Source of the DNA: Kineobactrum sediminis
GTDB lineage: Bacteria; Pseudomonadota; Gammaproteobacteria; Pseudomonadales; Halieaceae
Assembly: GCF_002868715.1 (NCBI RefSeq)
Contig: NZ_PKLZ01000001.1
Location: 310,001 to 374,000 of the forward strand
DNA: 64,000 bases
Reading direction: 5' to 3'
This document shows positions 36,505-48,646 of the stretch, piece after piece; the first letter of the stretch is position 1, and the number at the start of each line of letters is the position of its first letter. The notes under the pieces were generated by a model that saw nothing but the letters and a program-made list of their open reading frames with translations, searched no databases and had not been told where the DNA came from. A program made the position numbers and the translations under genes.

Positions 36505-39500
36505 TGCGTTTGCATGAATTGAGCATCCAGCGGCCGGTGCTGGCCACTGTCATGTCCATTGTTATTGTTGTTTTTGGCATTATCGGTATGCGTGAATTGG
36601 GGGTGCGGGAATTCCCGGCCGCCGAACGGCCCATTATTGCTGTGCAATCGGCGTATCCCGGTGCCAATGCCGCTGTGGTGGAAAGCCAGATTACCGAAAA
36701 CCTGGAAGAGGAACTCAATACCGTATCCGGCATTCGCACCATGCGATCCATCAGCCGGGAAGGGCTGAGCACGGTCACCGTTGAATTTGACCTGGGCGAT
36801 GACCTGGAGCGCGCCGCCAACGATATCCGCGATCGCGTGGGCTCGGCGATGCGACGCCTGCCCAGTGACGCCGAGGCACCCACCGTATCCAAGGCCGATG
36901 CGGACGGCGACCCCATCGTTTTCCTCAGCGTGCGCAGCGACCAGCGCAGCCTGCTCGAACTCAGTGCCCTGGCTGACAACCTGTTCAAGACACGCTTTGA
37001 AACAATCAGCGGCGTCGGCCAGGTGGATATCTGGGGCTACCGGGAATACGCCATGCGACTGTGGCTGGACCCGGATGCGATGGCGGCACACCAGGTCACC
37101 GCCATGGAGGTCCGCGAGGCTTTCAGGGCGGCCAACGTGGAACTTCCAACGGGGCGCATTGAAGGTGACAGCATCGACCTCAATATCCGCACGCTGGGGC
37201 GCCTGAACGACGATACCGAGCAGTTCGATAATCGCGTGATCAAGCGTGAGGGCGATAATGTCGTGCGTTTCCGCGATGTCGGCTTCGCTGAAATAGGGCC
37301 GCTGAACGAGCGCACCCTGCTGCGTCGCGATGGGATCACCATGGTGGGGGTGGTTCTGCGCCCACAAAGTGGCGCCAACGAAATTGCCATCACCAATGAG
37401 TTCTACCGCCGCCTGGAGATCATCAAACAGGATCTGCCCGACGATGTGGACGTGGCTATCGGCTTTGACGACAGCCAGTTTATCCGCGCCAGTATCAGGG
37501 AAGTGGTGCAGACCCTGTTCCTTGCGCTGCTGCTGGTCTGCGGCACCATTTTTGCCTTTCTCCGGGAATGGCGCACCGCCATCATTCCCATCATTACCAT
37601 TCCCATTTCACTGATCGGCACCTTCTTCATTCTCTACCTGGCCGGATTTTCCATCAACATCCTGACGTTACTGGGCATGGTGCTGGCGATCGGGCTGGTC
37701 GTGGATGACGCCATTGTAGTGGTTGAGAACATTTATAAACGCATCGAGCGTGGCGATGCACCGAAAATCGCCGGGGCCGATGGCGTCAAGGAAATTTTCT
37801 TCGCGGTAATCGCTACCACCCTAGCCCTGACCGCGGTGTTCGCCCCACTGATCTTCCTCGGCGGCCTGACCGGGGTCTTGTTCCGTGAGTTTGGGGTGAC
37901 ACTGGCTGCCGCGGTGATCATTTCTTCCTTTATCGCGCTGACCCTGACTCCGATGCTGTGCGCAAAACTACTCAAAAACAGGCCCCAGGCGCCCGCGTTT
38001 CACCGCCGTACCGAACCGTTCTTCGTCGCACTGTCCGATAACTATCGCCGCTCGCTACAGGGGTTTTTGCGCCATAGCAGCTGGACACCGCTGATCCTCC
38101 TGGCCTGCCTGGGGGTGATCATAGCCATCTACACTACCTTGCCTGAAGAGCTGGCACCCCTTGAAGATCGCAGTATGCTGATAGTGCAGGCCAAAGGACC
38201 CGAGGGCGCCGGCTTTGACTACATGTACGACGCCATGGGCACTTACGGCGAAACGGTACAGGAAGCCGTGGGCGAGAGCGTGGAAGCCGTATTCACAGTC
38301 ACTTCACCCGGCTTTGGCGCCTCAATGACCACCAACACCGGTTTTTCCCGGATAGTCCTCAAGAATCCGGATGAACGCGAGCAAAGCCAGACGGAAGTCG
38401 CAGCGGAACTCACCCGGGCGTTGGTTAAAACCCCTGAAATACAGACATTCGTGCGCCAGATACCTACCATTAATGTGGGTAGTTTCGGCCTGCCCGTACA
38501 GTTTGTGGTGCAGCATACCGACGTGGCAAAAATTCGCGAAATGATCCCACAGTTCATGGAGCGTGCCCGCGAGCACCCCGCACTGGGTTTTGTTGATGTA
38601 AACCTGGTATTCAATCAGCCGGAACTGGTGCTGGATATAGATCGCGAACGGGCAGACACCCTGGGGGTTAGCGTTCGGGAAATCAGTGATACTGTCCAGG
38701 CATCCTTCAGCGGCCAGCGCTATGGTTACTTTTTGCGCGACGGCGAGCAGTTCGAAATCATCGGACAGATGGACCGTGAAGGGCGCAATGCGCCGGGCGA
38801 CCTGTCGCGTTTGCTGGTGCGCTCGGGAGATGGCAGCATGATCCCGATAGACAACCTCGTCAGTATTCGTGAACAGAGCACAGCGCCCGTGCTCTATCGC
38901 TTTAACCGATTCCCCGCGGCGACCTTTTCTGCCGCCCTGGCAGAGGGCGCGGCGCTGGCCGACGGTATTCAGGCGATGCGCGAAATTGCCGCGGAGGTGC
39001 TCGACGACACCTATGCCACTGAACTGGCCGGCGAGTCGCGTGAATTCGCGGACACAGGCAACAGCCTCGTGTTTGTATTCGGGCTTGCCCTGGTGCTGAT
39101 TTATCTTGTGCTGGCGGCCCAGTTCGAAAGCTTCCGCGATCCGCTGTCAATCATGTTGACTGTGCCCATGGCGATTACCGGGGGGTTGATCACGCTCTGG
39201 TATTTCGGCCAGACCCTGAATATCTTCTCCCAGATAGGCCTGATAATGCTGATCGGCCTGGTGACCAAAAACGGCATCCTGATTGTGGAATTTGCCAACC
39301 AGCGCCGGGACAGTGGCCTCAGTATCGCGGAAGCGGTGGAGGAGGCAGCTGCAGCGCGTTTCCGGCCCATCCTCATGACCACCCTGTCTACGGTGCTGGG
39401 TACACTGCCTATCGCTTTGGCTTTGGGGGCCGGCTCCCAGAGCAGGGTACCCCTCGGGCTGGCGGTCATCGGCGGAATGTTGCTGGGTTCGTTCCTGTCG

Positions 39501-39551
39501 CTCTATATTGTGCCCGCGGCCTATCGCTTATTCGCCAACCCGGATCGGTAG
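36504..39551 (+). CDS. RND efflux transporter permease (HAE1-like)
   Basis: 1015 residues with the RND plan: TM1, large periplasmic porter loop (about 35-330), TM2-6, second loop (about 560-850), TM7-12. The proton-relay aspartates appear in TM4 as GMVLAIGLVVDDAIVVVENI. The symmetrical second half has LIGLVTKNGILIVEFANQRR. It is coupled to the adaptor gene; no outer-membrane channel gene follows, so it must share a TolC-type channel encoded elsewhere. Substrate unknown. Its last 31 bases overlap the convergent glgA. Confidence 0.96.
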   Translation: MRLHELSIQRPVLATVMSIVIVVFGIIGMRELGVREFPAAERPIIAVQSAYPGANAAVVESQITENLEEELNTVSGIRTMRSISREGLSTVTVEFDLGDDLERAANDIRDRVGSAMRRLPSDAEAPTVSKADADGDPIVFLSVRSDQRSLLELSALADNLFKTRFETISGVGQVDIWGYREYAMRLWLDPDAMAAHQVTAMEVREAFRAANVELPTGRIEGDSIDLNIRTLGRLNDDTEQFDNRVIKREGDNVVRFRDVGFAEIGPLNERTLLRRDGITMVGVVLRPQSGANEIAITNEFYRRLEIIKQDLPDDVDVAIGFDDSQFIRASIREVVQTLFLALLLVCGTIFAFLREWRTAIIPIITIPISLIGTFFILYLAGFSINILTLLGMVLAIGLVVDDAIVVVENIYKRIERGDAPKIAGADGVKEIFFAVIATTLALTAVFAPLIFLGGLTGVLFREFGVTLAAAVIISSFIALTLTPMLCAKLLKNRPQAPAFHRRTEPFFVALSDNYRRSLQGFLRHSSWTPLILLACLGVIIAIYTTLPEELAPLEDRSMLIVQAKGPEGAGFDYMYDAMGTYGETVQEAVGESVEAVFTVTSPGFGASMTTNTGFSRIVLKNPDEREQSQTEVAAELTRALVKTPEIQTFVRQIPTINVGSFGLPVQFVVQHTDVAKIREMIPQFMERAREHPALGFVDVNLVFNQPELVLDIDRERADTLGVSVREISDTVQASFSGQRYGYFLRDGEQFEIIGQMDREGRNAPGDLSRLLVRSGDGSMIPIDNLVSIREQSTAPVLYRFNRFPAATFSAALAEGAALADGIQAMREIAAEVLDDTYATELAGESREFADTGNSLVFVFGLALVLIYLVLAAQFESFRDPLSIMLTVPMAITGGLITLWYFGQTLNIFSQIGLIMLIGLVTKNGILIVEFANQRRDSGLSIAEAVEEAAAARFRPILMTTLSTVLGTLPIALALGAGSQSRVPLGLAVIGGMLLGSFLSLYIVPAAYRLFANPDR

Positions 39552-41068
39552 AGCCGGTCATCATAGGCACGGGCGATATCCGCCCACTGGAAACGGGCCG
39601 CCGCTGCGCGCTCACATACATCCCGCCAGTGTTCGGGGTGCTGTGTCCGCAGGGTCAGCACCTCGGAGAAGCGCTGTAAAAAGCGAGCCGCCTGCTCCGG
39701 GGCATCGGCACCCCCAAAACTGAAGCCATTAACCCCGTCCTGCACCGTATCCGCAAGCCCTCCTACCGCGTGCACCAGGCAGGGCTGGGCACCGCGCATC
39801 GCCAGCATCTGGCTGATGCCACAAGGTTCAAAGGAGCTTGGCATCAGAAACAGGTCCCCGGTTACGTACAGGGATTCTGCAAACGATTCGGAAAAACCGC
39901 ACAGGAAAATGAAATTGGTGGCCGTACCGGCAAGTTCGGCAAAAAACCGCTCGTATTGGTGATCACCGCTGCCCAGCATGATCAGCAATCCATCCTCGCC
40001 CAGGCGCTGTAGCAGATGCTCCATACAGCTGAGACCGTCCGCCATCGGTGTTTTCAGCAAACTGACTTTCTGGTCTGTCAGTCGGCCGACGGAAGTGACC
40101 AGTAACGACGGCCGCCTGCCGCTTTCCAGATAGTGCGCTATCTGCGCCAGGGTCCGGTCGGCGGTAACCGCGGTACCGGCGGCCTGCCATTTGTACAACT
40201 CGCGCCGGGCGGCAGCAAGTAGTGTCTCAAAATCGGTTGCGGCGCTGTCTCCGGGATATTCACAGCCGTTCAGGATACCTTCCAGCCGGCTCTCTGCCGC
40301 TGCCCGGCGCAGGTCGCCGGACAGGCCCTCTCCCTGGCTATCCGTCTGGATTTCAGCGGCATAGGTGGGCGACACGGTATGCACTTTATGGCACAGGTTG
40401 ATGCCGGCGCGCATGGGGTTGAAACAATCCGGATAACGCGGGTCACCTATCAGCTCGTGGTCCCAGCCCAGGTATGGAAACCAGCTGGTAAGCGCCGAGT
40501 CGTCGCCAGCCACCGGGCGAATGCCCTGCAGAGCGAGATTGTGGATAGTATAAACCCTGTGAACCGACTGCAGGCTGGCCAGGGCCGGGTCAAAATGTAT
40601 CAGCAGTGCCACCATTGCAGTGTGCCAGTCGTGTAAATGCAGGACATCCGGGCATGGCAGCTTATCCTGCACAAGAGCCTGGGCAACGGCCGCACAGAAC
40701 AGGGCGAATTTGGAGGAATCCATGGCGAAGGGTTGCCCCGGGGGATCATCACAGTAGATTTTTCCAGGACCACAGGGCGCCAGCAGGGGATGCTCAAGTA
40801 CACGGTAATTAACTCCCGGATGACGAGGGTCTGGCGGCAATGCCCACAATGTCACAGATTCGATACCACCGCGAAAGGGCACTTCAATGATCGCGGTTTG
40901 TACCGCGTCCTGGTAGCGGGAAAAATGCTGGTAACCCGGGGTCAGCACTGTCAAATCGTGGCCCAGCGGTACCAGCGCAGACGGTACGTCGCGAATCACA
41001 TCGCCCATACCCCCCACCTTGCCACCGGGCAGGGCACCGTTTTCGGCGGCCACCATGAGAATCTTCAT
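39521..41068 (-). CDS. glgA: glycogen synthase (GT5)
   Basis: 515 residues. The substrate motif is KVGGMGD at 17-23, a variant of the usual KTGGLAD. Further GT5 landmarks are LHLHDWHTAM (acceptor/ADP region), YTIHNLALQG, and the C-terminal ADP-glucose site SSFEPCGISQMLAMRGAQP. It adds glucose from ADP-glucose to alpha-1,4 chains. It is the last gene of the glycogen operon, 25 bases after pgm, and its 3' end overlaps the RND pump gene. The KVGGMGD form is seen in a subset of GlgA proteins related to plant SSIII/IV, which I recall but could not check. Confidence 0.95.
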   Translation of the reverse strand: MKILMVAAENGALPGGKVGGMGDVIRDVPSALVPLGHDLTVLTPGYQHFSRYQDAVQTAIIEVPFRGGIESVTLWALPPDPRHPGVNYRVLEHPLLAPCGPGKIYCDDPPGQPFAMDSSKFALFCAAVAQALVQDKLPCPDVLHLHDWHTAMVALLIHFDPALASLQSVHRVYTIHNLALQGIRPVAGDDSALTSWFPYLGWDHELIGDPRYPDCFNPMRAGINLCHKVHTVSPTYAAEIQTDSQGEGLSGDLRRAAAESRLEGILNGCEYPGDSAATDFETLLAAARRELYKWQAAGTAVTADRTLAQIAHYLESGRRPSLLVTSVGRLTDQKVSLLKTPMADGLSCMEHLLQRLGEDGLLIMLGSGDHQYERFFAELAGTATNFIFLCGFSESFAESLYVTGDLFLMPSSFEPCGISQMLAMRGAQPCLVHAVGGLADTVQDGVNGFSFGGADAPEQAARFLQRFSEVLTLRTQHPEHWRDVCERAAAARFQWADIARAYDDRLYRSGLANKR

Positions 41069-41093
41069 CGGCGGCCTTCAGTGTGTGCAGCCC

Positions 41094-42740
<1,647 letters not shown>

Positions 42741-42743
42741 CTA

Positions 42744-44012
42744 TCAAGCGAAACCTTCTCGTTGTCCCAGCATACCCCGGGTGACCAGCACCAGGTTACT
42801 CTCTGTAACCCGCAGGCCATTGGCACGATCCTGCGCCGGATCAAACCCGATCACCATTCCCTCGGGAATGACACAGCCTCGATCGACTATGGCATTGCGC
42901 ATTTTAACACCCCGTTTGATCTCCACCTCCGGCAGGATCACCGAGTTGGTGATTTTGGAATAGGAGTGAACGCGCACATTGGAGAAAAGAACGGATTCGA
43001 CAACCTCGCTACCGGACACGATGCAGCCGCCAGAAATCATTGAGTCGACCGCCATACCGCGACGCCCCTCCTCATTGAATGAGAACTTGGCGGGGGGCAG
43101 CTGTTCCTGGTAAGTCCACAGGGGCCAGCCCTTGCCGTAGATATCCAGGGCCGGCGATATGCCGATCAACTCCATGTTGGCGAGCCAGAACGAGTCCAGG
43201 GTGCCGACGTCGCGCCAATAGGCCCGACCACCGGTGACCGGGTCGCGAAACGGATAGGCATGTACAGGATACTGCTCCATCAGGGCGGGGATAATGTCCG
43301 TACCAAAATCATGGGTCGAATTCGGGTTGGCTGCATCCTTTATCAGGCAGTCAAACAGAAACTCGGTGTTAAATACATAGTTCCCCATGGAGGCAAGGGT
43401 GTAGCCGGGCTTGCCGGGTATTTCGGCGGGATGCGCGGGTTTTTCCTGGAAGCCGGTAATCCGGTAACGACTGTCTACCTGCAACACCCCGAACGCACCG
43501 GCCGCCTCGGCGACACTTTCTTCCAGGCAACAGACTGTCATTTCGGCACCGGATTCCACATGGCTTACCAGCATCGGTCCGTAGTCCATCTTGTACACAT
43601 GATCCCCCGAAAGAATCATCACATACCTGGGCATTTCCGCGCGGATAATATCCAGGTTCTGGTAAATCGCATCGGCGGTGCCCTTATACCAGTCTTCGGA
43701 GAAGCGCTGTGAAGCGGGCAGGATTTCAACATACTCTCCCAGCTCCTTCTTGAAATGGCTCCAGCCGCGCACCAGGTGGCGTACCAGGGAGTGGGCCTTG
43801 TACTGGGTCAGGACACCGATACGCCGGATACCGGAATTCACGCAATTGGATAGAGGAAAATCAATTACCCGGTATTTGCCGCCGAAATACAGTGCCGGTT
43901 TGGCACGCCAACTGGTCAGCTCGTGTAATCGCGAACCGCGCCCACCGGCCAGTACCAGGGCGAACGTATCGCGGGTGAGCCTGCTAACATAACGCGGGTT
44001 CTGGTCTTCCAT
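42744..44012 (-). CDS. glgC: glucose-1-phosphate adenylyltransferase
   Basis: 422 residues. Nucleotidyltransferase core [20 protein letters not shown] near residues 17-36, [16 protein letters not shown], and the catalytic-region [19 protein letters not shown] follows with the glucose-1-P-contacting stretch, and a C-terminal left-handed beta-helix contains [16 protein letters not shown]. It makes ADP-glucose from glucose-1-P and ATP, the committed and allosterically controlled step of bacterial glycogen synthesis. The Arg/Lys residues of the activator site in the N-terminus (TRD and RAKPA) are consistent with fructose-1,6-bisphosphate-type control, which is only inferred. Confidence 0.97.
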   Translation of the reverse strand: MEDQNPRYVSRLTRDTFALVLAGGRGSRLHELTSWRAKPALYFGGKYRVIDFPLSNCVNSGIRRIGVLTQYKAHSLVRHLVRGWSHFKKELGEYVEILPASQRFSEDWYKGTADAIYQNLDIIRAEMPRYVMILSGDHVYKMDYGPMLVSHVESGAEMTVCCLEESVAEAAGAFGVLQVDSRYRITGFQEKPAHPAEIPGKPGYTLASMGNYVFNTEFLFDCLIKDAANPNSTHDFGTDIIPALMEQYPVHAYPFRDPVTGGRAYWRDVGTLDSFWLANMELIGISPALDIYGKGWPLWTYQEQLPPAKFSFNEEGRRGMAVDSMISGGCIVSGSEVVESVLFSNVRVHSYSKITNSVILPEVEIKRGVKMRNAIVDRGCVIPEGMVIGFDPAQDRANGLRVTESNLVLVTRGMLGQREGFA

Positions 44013-44053
44013 GGCTGTGCTCCCGAAAGTCTATGGCGGTGGGCCCCGCTGGG

Positions 44054-46507
44054 CTAATCCCTGCGTTTGTCGGCGTACCAGATGTCATCGCGGTACTCGC
44101 TGATAGTACGATCACTGGAAAAACGACCGCTGCAGGCAGTGTTGAGAATACTCATCCGCGCCCACACGGCTCGATCGGTAAAGCGGTCATCGACCCGCTG
44201 CTGGGCGTCTACATAACTGCGAAAATCCGCCGCCGTCATCCACGGGTCACCCGGGTTGCGTATGGCCGCGATTAAAGGCGCAAAAATTCCCGACTCCAAC
44301 AGGTTGAAGTGGCCACTCTCAAGCAGCTGCATGACCTGCGCCAAACCCTGGTCAACAGCGATAATGCCCTCTGGATCGTAATGCTGACGCCGGGTCTCAA
44401 TCTCTTCCGCGGTAAGCCCGAACAGGAAAAAATTGTCTTCCCCTACTGCCTCGCGAATTTCGATATTGGCGCCGTCCAGGGTGCCGATGGTAACCGCGCC
44501 GTTCATCATGAACTTCATATTGCCGGTACCGGAGGCTTCCTTGCCCGCGGTGGAAATCTGTTCGGAGAGGTCGGTACCCGGGCAAATCACCTCCATTGTG
44601 GTCACGCTGTAGTCCGGTACAAACACCACTCGCAGCCAGTCACGCAGACGCGGATCCCGATTGATGACCGTGGCCACATTGTTGATCAGCTTGATGATCA
44701 GCTTGGCCATGGCGTAACCGGGCGCCGCCTTGCCACCGAAAAGAACACAGCGCGGATGCAGCCCCGCGGTATCGTTGTGTAGCAGACGACTGTAAAGGAG
44801 TATGACATGCAGCACATTGAGTAGCTGTCGCTTGTATTCGTGTATCCGCTTTACCTGTACGTCAAAGATCATCCCGGTGCTGAAACCGACGCCGCAGCTG
44901 GTCTCCACCAGTCGGGCCAGGGCGGCTTTATTGGCCTGTTTGATGTCCATGAAGCGCTCGGCAAAAGCGGCGTCATCGGCATAGTCGACCAGACCCTGCA
45001 GCTGGTCCATGTTCGTTACCCACTGCCGGCCTATGGTCTCGTCCAGCAGTGCACTGAGGCGCGGATTGCAATGCGCCAGCCAGCGTCGGGGGGTTACCCC
45101 GTTGGTCTTGTTATTGAATTTGCCGGGCGTCAACTCATAAAAATCACGGAATAGCCCCCGGGTAAGCAGGCGGGTGTGCAGCGCGGCTACGCCATTGACT
45201 GAATGGCTACCCACAATGCCCAGGTAGGCCATGCGAATCCGCGGTTCATCACCTTCCTCAATAATGGACATGCGGGCCTGGCGATCCTGATCCCCCGGCC
45301 ACTTGTCGGCTACCCGCGAGAGGAAGCGCGCATTGATTTCGTGGATGATTTCCAGCAGCCGCGGCAGCATATCGCCAAACAGGTTCACCGACCACTTCTC
45401 CAGGGCTTCCGGCAGCAGGGTATGGTTGGTGTAGGCCATGGTCGAGGTAGTAATCACCCAGGCCTCGTTCCAGCCGACCCGGTATTCGTCCATCAGCAGG
45501 CGCATGAGCTCTGCGATAGCCACAGTGGGATGGGTATCGTTAAGCTGAAAACCGTTGCGAGCGGCAAAATTACTGAAGTCGTGGCCGGCTGTAGCCACCC
45601 AGTTTGCGAGCACATCCTGCAAGCTCGCAGAGGCCAGGAAATACTGCTGGCGCAAGCGCAGGCTCTTCCCCTGTTCGCTGGCATCATTGGGGTACAGTAC
45701 CATGGTGATCTGCTCTGCCTGGTTCTTCGCCGCGACCGCATCGGTGTAACTGCCGGCGTTGAATTCGGTGAGATCAAATTCGTCCGTGGCTTGCGATGCC
45801 CACAGGCGCAGGGTATTCACGGTACCATTGCGATAGCCAGGTATGGGGATGTCGTAGGGGACCGCCAGCACGTCCTGGGTATCCACCCAGCGCTGACGAA
45901 TATCGCCGTTACCATCGCGGTAAGATTCGGAATAACCAAAAAACCGGATCCGCCGGGTGGCCTCAGGGCATTCAATTTCCCAGGGATTGCCATGTCGTAA
46001 CCAACGGTCGGGCAGCTCGACCTGATAGCCATTTTCAATACGCTGGTGAAACATGCCGTACTGGTAGCGAAGCCCATAGCCGGTGACCGGCAGCTGCAGC
46101 GTAGCGCAGCTGTCCAGGAAACACGCCGCCAGGCGTCCCAGGCCACCATTACCCAATCCGGCATCAAGCTCTTCCTGTTCCACCGCCTCCAGATCGCAGG
46201 CCCAGGACTGCAGTGCCTTGCGTACCGGCAGCTCAAGGTCAAGATTGAGCAGGGCATTATTCAATGTGCGCCCCATGAGAAACTCCAGTGACAGGTAATT
46301 GATACTTCTGCACTCTTTCTGCTGATAAGTGTCACGGGTGTCACGCCACTGCGCCACCAGTCGGTCCCTGACCGTGAGCGCCAGCGCGTGGTACAGGTAG
46401 AAATGTGAGCCATCATTATCGTCACGCCCGAGCGTAAGACTGTAATGACGCAGTAAATCTTCATCCAGGGTGGTCGCTTCCAGGGCGCGGGCGAGGTCTT
46501 CATTCAT
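44054..46507 (-). CDS. glgP: glycogen/starch/alpha-glucan phosphorylase
   Basis: 817 residues, full length for GT35. N-terminal half: SINYLSLEFLMGRTLNNAL, GLGNGGLGRLAACFLDS, YGLRYQYGMF. C-terminal half: the pyridoxal-phosphate site EASGTGNMKFMMNGAVTIG with the Schiff-base Lys, and TLDGANIEI. It releases glucose-1-P from non-reducing ends by phosphorolysis. It sits between glgX (21 bases upstream) and glgC (41 bases downstream), placing breakdown and synthesis genes in one transcript. Confidence 0.97.
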   Translation of the reverse strand: MNEDLARALEATTLDEDLLRHYSLTLGRDDNDGSHFYLYHALALTVRDRLVAQWRDTRDTYQQKECRSINYLSLEFLMGRTLNNALLNLDLELPVRKALQSWACDLEAVEQEELDAGLGNGGLGRLAACFLDSCATLQLPVTGYGLRYQYGMFHQRIENGYQVELPDRWLRHGNPWEIECPEATRRIRFFGYSESYRDGNGDIRQRWVDTQDVLAVPYDIPIPGYRNGTVNTLRLWASQATDEFDLTEFNAGSYTDAVAAKNQAEQITMVLYPNDASEQGKSLRLRQQYFLASASLQDVLANWVATAGHDFSNFAARNGFQLNDTHPTVAIAELMRLLMDEYRVGWNEAWVITTSTMAYTNHTLLPEALEKWSVNLFGDMLPRLLEIIHEINARFLSRVADKWPGDQDRQARMSIIEEGDEPRIRMAYLGIVGSHSVNGVAALHTRLLTRGLFRDFYELTPGKFNNKTNGVTPRRWLAHCNPRLSALLDETIGRQWVTNMDQLQGLVDYADDAAFAERFMDIKQANKAALARLVETSCGVGFSTGMIFDVQVKRIHEYKRQLLNVLHVILLYSRLLHNDTAGLHPRCVLFGGKAAPGYAMAKLIIKLINNVATVINRDPRLRDWLRVVFVPDYSVTTMEVICPGTDLSEQISTAGKEASGTGNMKFMMNGAVTIGTLDGANIEIREAVGEDNFFLFGLTAEEIETRRQHYDPEGIIAVDQGLAQVMQLLESGHFNLLESGIFAPLIAAIRNPGDPWMTAADFRSYVDAQQRVDDRFTDRAVWARMSILNTACSGRFSSDRTISEYRDDIWYADKRRD

Positions 46508-46528
46508 GGATACAATTACTCCGGATAA

Positions 46529-48646
46529 TCATGGCGAGGCAGTCATCGCGCGCTCTGCCGCCTCGTGGCTACTGGTGAGAACTTTCAGGGAACAGGCCAT
46601 CAGTTCAACGCTCTCTTGTGCGGGAAATTCGGTAACAGCGTCGGCAGAGGGGTCAGCGGTATCGACAATCAGATACCAGTGATCCGACACGGACCGCGGC
46701 AGGATAAACTGCCGGTCCTCCATGGCAGCGTTAAGAATTACCAGCAGGCAACGCAGCTCTTTGCTGTCAGTGGAGAGATTCTCGGTGAGGAGATAGCCCA
46801 GCAGCTGTAGCTCTTCGTCATGCCAGTGCTCTTCCTGCATCAGCCCACCCTCCGCATGCAGCCACTGGATGCTGTCATCACTGAAGTCACTGGGGAGATG
46901 CCGGTATTCAAATGCCTGCAATACCGGGAACCGCCGGCGCAGCGCCAGTAGTTTCCGGGTAAAGGCTTCCAGCTCTGTCGACTCGCTGCTGGTATCGGTC
47001 CAGTTCAGCCAGTTGATTTCGTTATCCTGGCAGTAGGCGTTGTTATTGCCCTCCTTGGTGCGCCCGCGTTCGTCCCCCGCCAACAGCATGGGTACGCCCT
47101 GGGACACCGCCAGCGTCGCCAGGAAATTACGTTGTTGCCGCCACCGCAGCGCCTCCAGCTCCGGGTCATCGCTGGGGCCCTCTACACCGTAGTTATTGCT
47201 GAGATTCTCAGGATGGCCATCGTTATTATCCTCGCCGTTGGCCTCATTGTGGCGCTCGTTGTAGCTGACCAGGTCACGCAGGGTAAAGCCGTCGTGACTG
47301 GTGATGAAGTTGATACTGGCCCGGGGGCGCCTGCAGGCGCGCTCAAACAGATCCCCCGAGCCATGCAGCCGCCGCGCCAGTTCAGGCAACTGGCCATTAT
47401 CGCCACGCCAGAAGCGTCGTACAGTATCCCGATAACGGTCGTTCCACTCGCTCCAGCCGCCGGGAAAATGGCCCAACTGATACCCGTGTGCGCCGATATC
47501 CCAGGGCTCGGCTATCAGTTTGCAGGAAGACAGCAGCGGGTCCTGGGACAGCACCTGGAAAAAAGTGGCCTCGGTACTGAACCCGCGCTGGCCGCGCCCC
47601 AGCACGGTTGCCAGGTCAAAGCGAAAACCGTCAACACCCATGGCGCCGGCCCAATAGCGCAGACTGTCGGTAACCAGCTGTAACACCCGCGGATGGCGAA
47701 TATCCAGGGTATTGCCGCAACCACTGTCATTAACGTAGAAGCGCCGGTCTTTTGGGTCCAGCCGGTAATACGAGAAGTTGTCCAGACCCCGAAAACTCAG
47801 TGTCGGACCCAAATGATTACCTTCACAGCTGTGGTTGAACACCACATCCAGGATCACCTCCAGGCCGGCCTCGTGGAAGCGGTCCACCATCTGCCTGAAC
47901 CCGGCAGCGTCGCTATTGCCAAGATAGGCCTGGTGCGGCGAGAAAAACGACAGCGTATTGTAACCCCAGTAATTGGTCAGGCCTTTTTCCAGGAGATGTG
48001 CCTCGTCGATAAAAGCATGCACCGGCATCAACTCGACACTGGTAATGCCAAGCGCCTTCAGGTAATCGATCACCTGGGGCTGGGACAAGCCGGCAAAGGT
48101 GCCGCGCTGGTCTTCCGGCACATCCGGGTGACACATGGTAAAGCCCCGCACGTGAGTTTCATAAACAACGGTTTGCCGCCACGGCACCAGCGGAGTCCTG
48201 GCATTGTTGGACCATTCTATACGTTCGCCCACCACGGCCTTGGGCATCCATTCGGCGTTATCCCGTGTGTCGAATGCCAGATCCAGGCCGGACGCATCAG
48301 GTGGATAGGCCAGGTGGGCCTCATTCCAGCTGAACTGCCCGGCCAGCTGGCGGGCGTATGGGTCCAGCAGCAGTTTATGGGGATTAAAGCGGTGCCCTTC
48401 GCCAGGCTCAAAAAGACCGTGAACCCGGTAGCCATAACAACAGCCCGGATGAACGTCCGGGACGTAGCCGTGCCAGACATCACCGGTACGCTCGGGCAAC
48501 ATCTCCCGCCCTGTTTCCTGTTTGCCTGCCGAGTCATACAAACACAGCTCCACTGCCGTCCCATGGGCGGAAAAGAGCGCAAAATTGGTACCGTCTCCGT
48601 CGTGGGTCGCCCCCAGGGGATAAGGGTCACCGGCCAGGATTTTCAT
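46529..48646 (-). CDS. glgX: glycogen debranching enzyme (isoamylase type)
   Basis: 705 residues. An N-terminal CBM48 module starts GDPYPLGATHDGDGTNFALF. The GH13 catalytic barrel shows EVILDVVFNHSCEGN (region I), DGFRFDLATVLGR (nucleophile Asp), KLIAEPWDIG (acid/base Glu) and INFITSHDGFTLRDL (region IV). It hydrolyses alpha-1,6 branches of phosphorylase limit dextrin, releasing short oligosaccharides for MalQ. The start overlaps glgB by 4 bases. Confidence 0.97.
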   Translation of the reverse strand: MKILAGDPYPLGATHDGDGTNFALFSAHGTAVELCLYDSAGKQETGREMLPERTGDVWHGYVPDVHPGCCYGYRVHGLFEPGEGHRFNPHKLLLDPYARQLAGQFSWNEAHLAYPPDASGLDLAFDTRDNAEWMPKAVVGERIEWSNNARTPLVPWRQTVVYETHVRGFTMCHPDVPEDQRGTFAGLSQPQVIDYLKALGITSVELMPVHAFIDEAHLLEKGLTNYWGYNTLSFFSPHQAYLGNSDAAGFRQMVDRFHEAGLEVILDVVFNHSCEGNHLGPTLSFRGLDNFSYYRLDPKDRRFYVNDSGCGNTLDIRHPRVLQLVTDSLRYWAGAMGVDGFRFDLATVLGRGQRGFSTEATFFQVLSQDPLLSSCKLIAEPWDIGAHGYQLGHFPGGWSEWNDRYRDTVRRFWRGDNGQLPELARRLHGSGDLFERACRRPRASINFITSHDGFTLRDLVSYNERHNEANGEDNNDGHPENLSNNYGVEGPSDDPELEALRWRQQRNFLATLAVSQGVPMLLAGDERGRTKEGNNNAYCQDNEINWLNWTDTSSESTELEAFTRKLLALRRRFPVLQAFEYRHLPSDFSDDSIQWLHAEGGLMQEEHWHDEELQLLGYLLTENLSTDSKELRCLLVILNAAMEDRQFILPRSVSDHWYLIVDTADPSADAVTEFPAQESVELMACSLKVLTSSHEAAERAMTASP

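Noticed and set aside
36237-37367. 376-residue minus-strand open frame opposite the RND genes
   Set aside because: Antisense shadow of two clearly coding genes; composition is atypical and it lacks family features.
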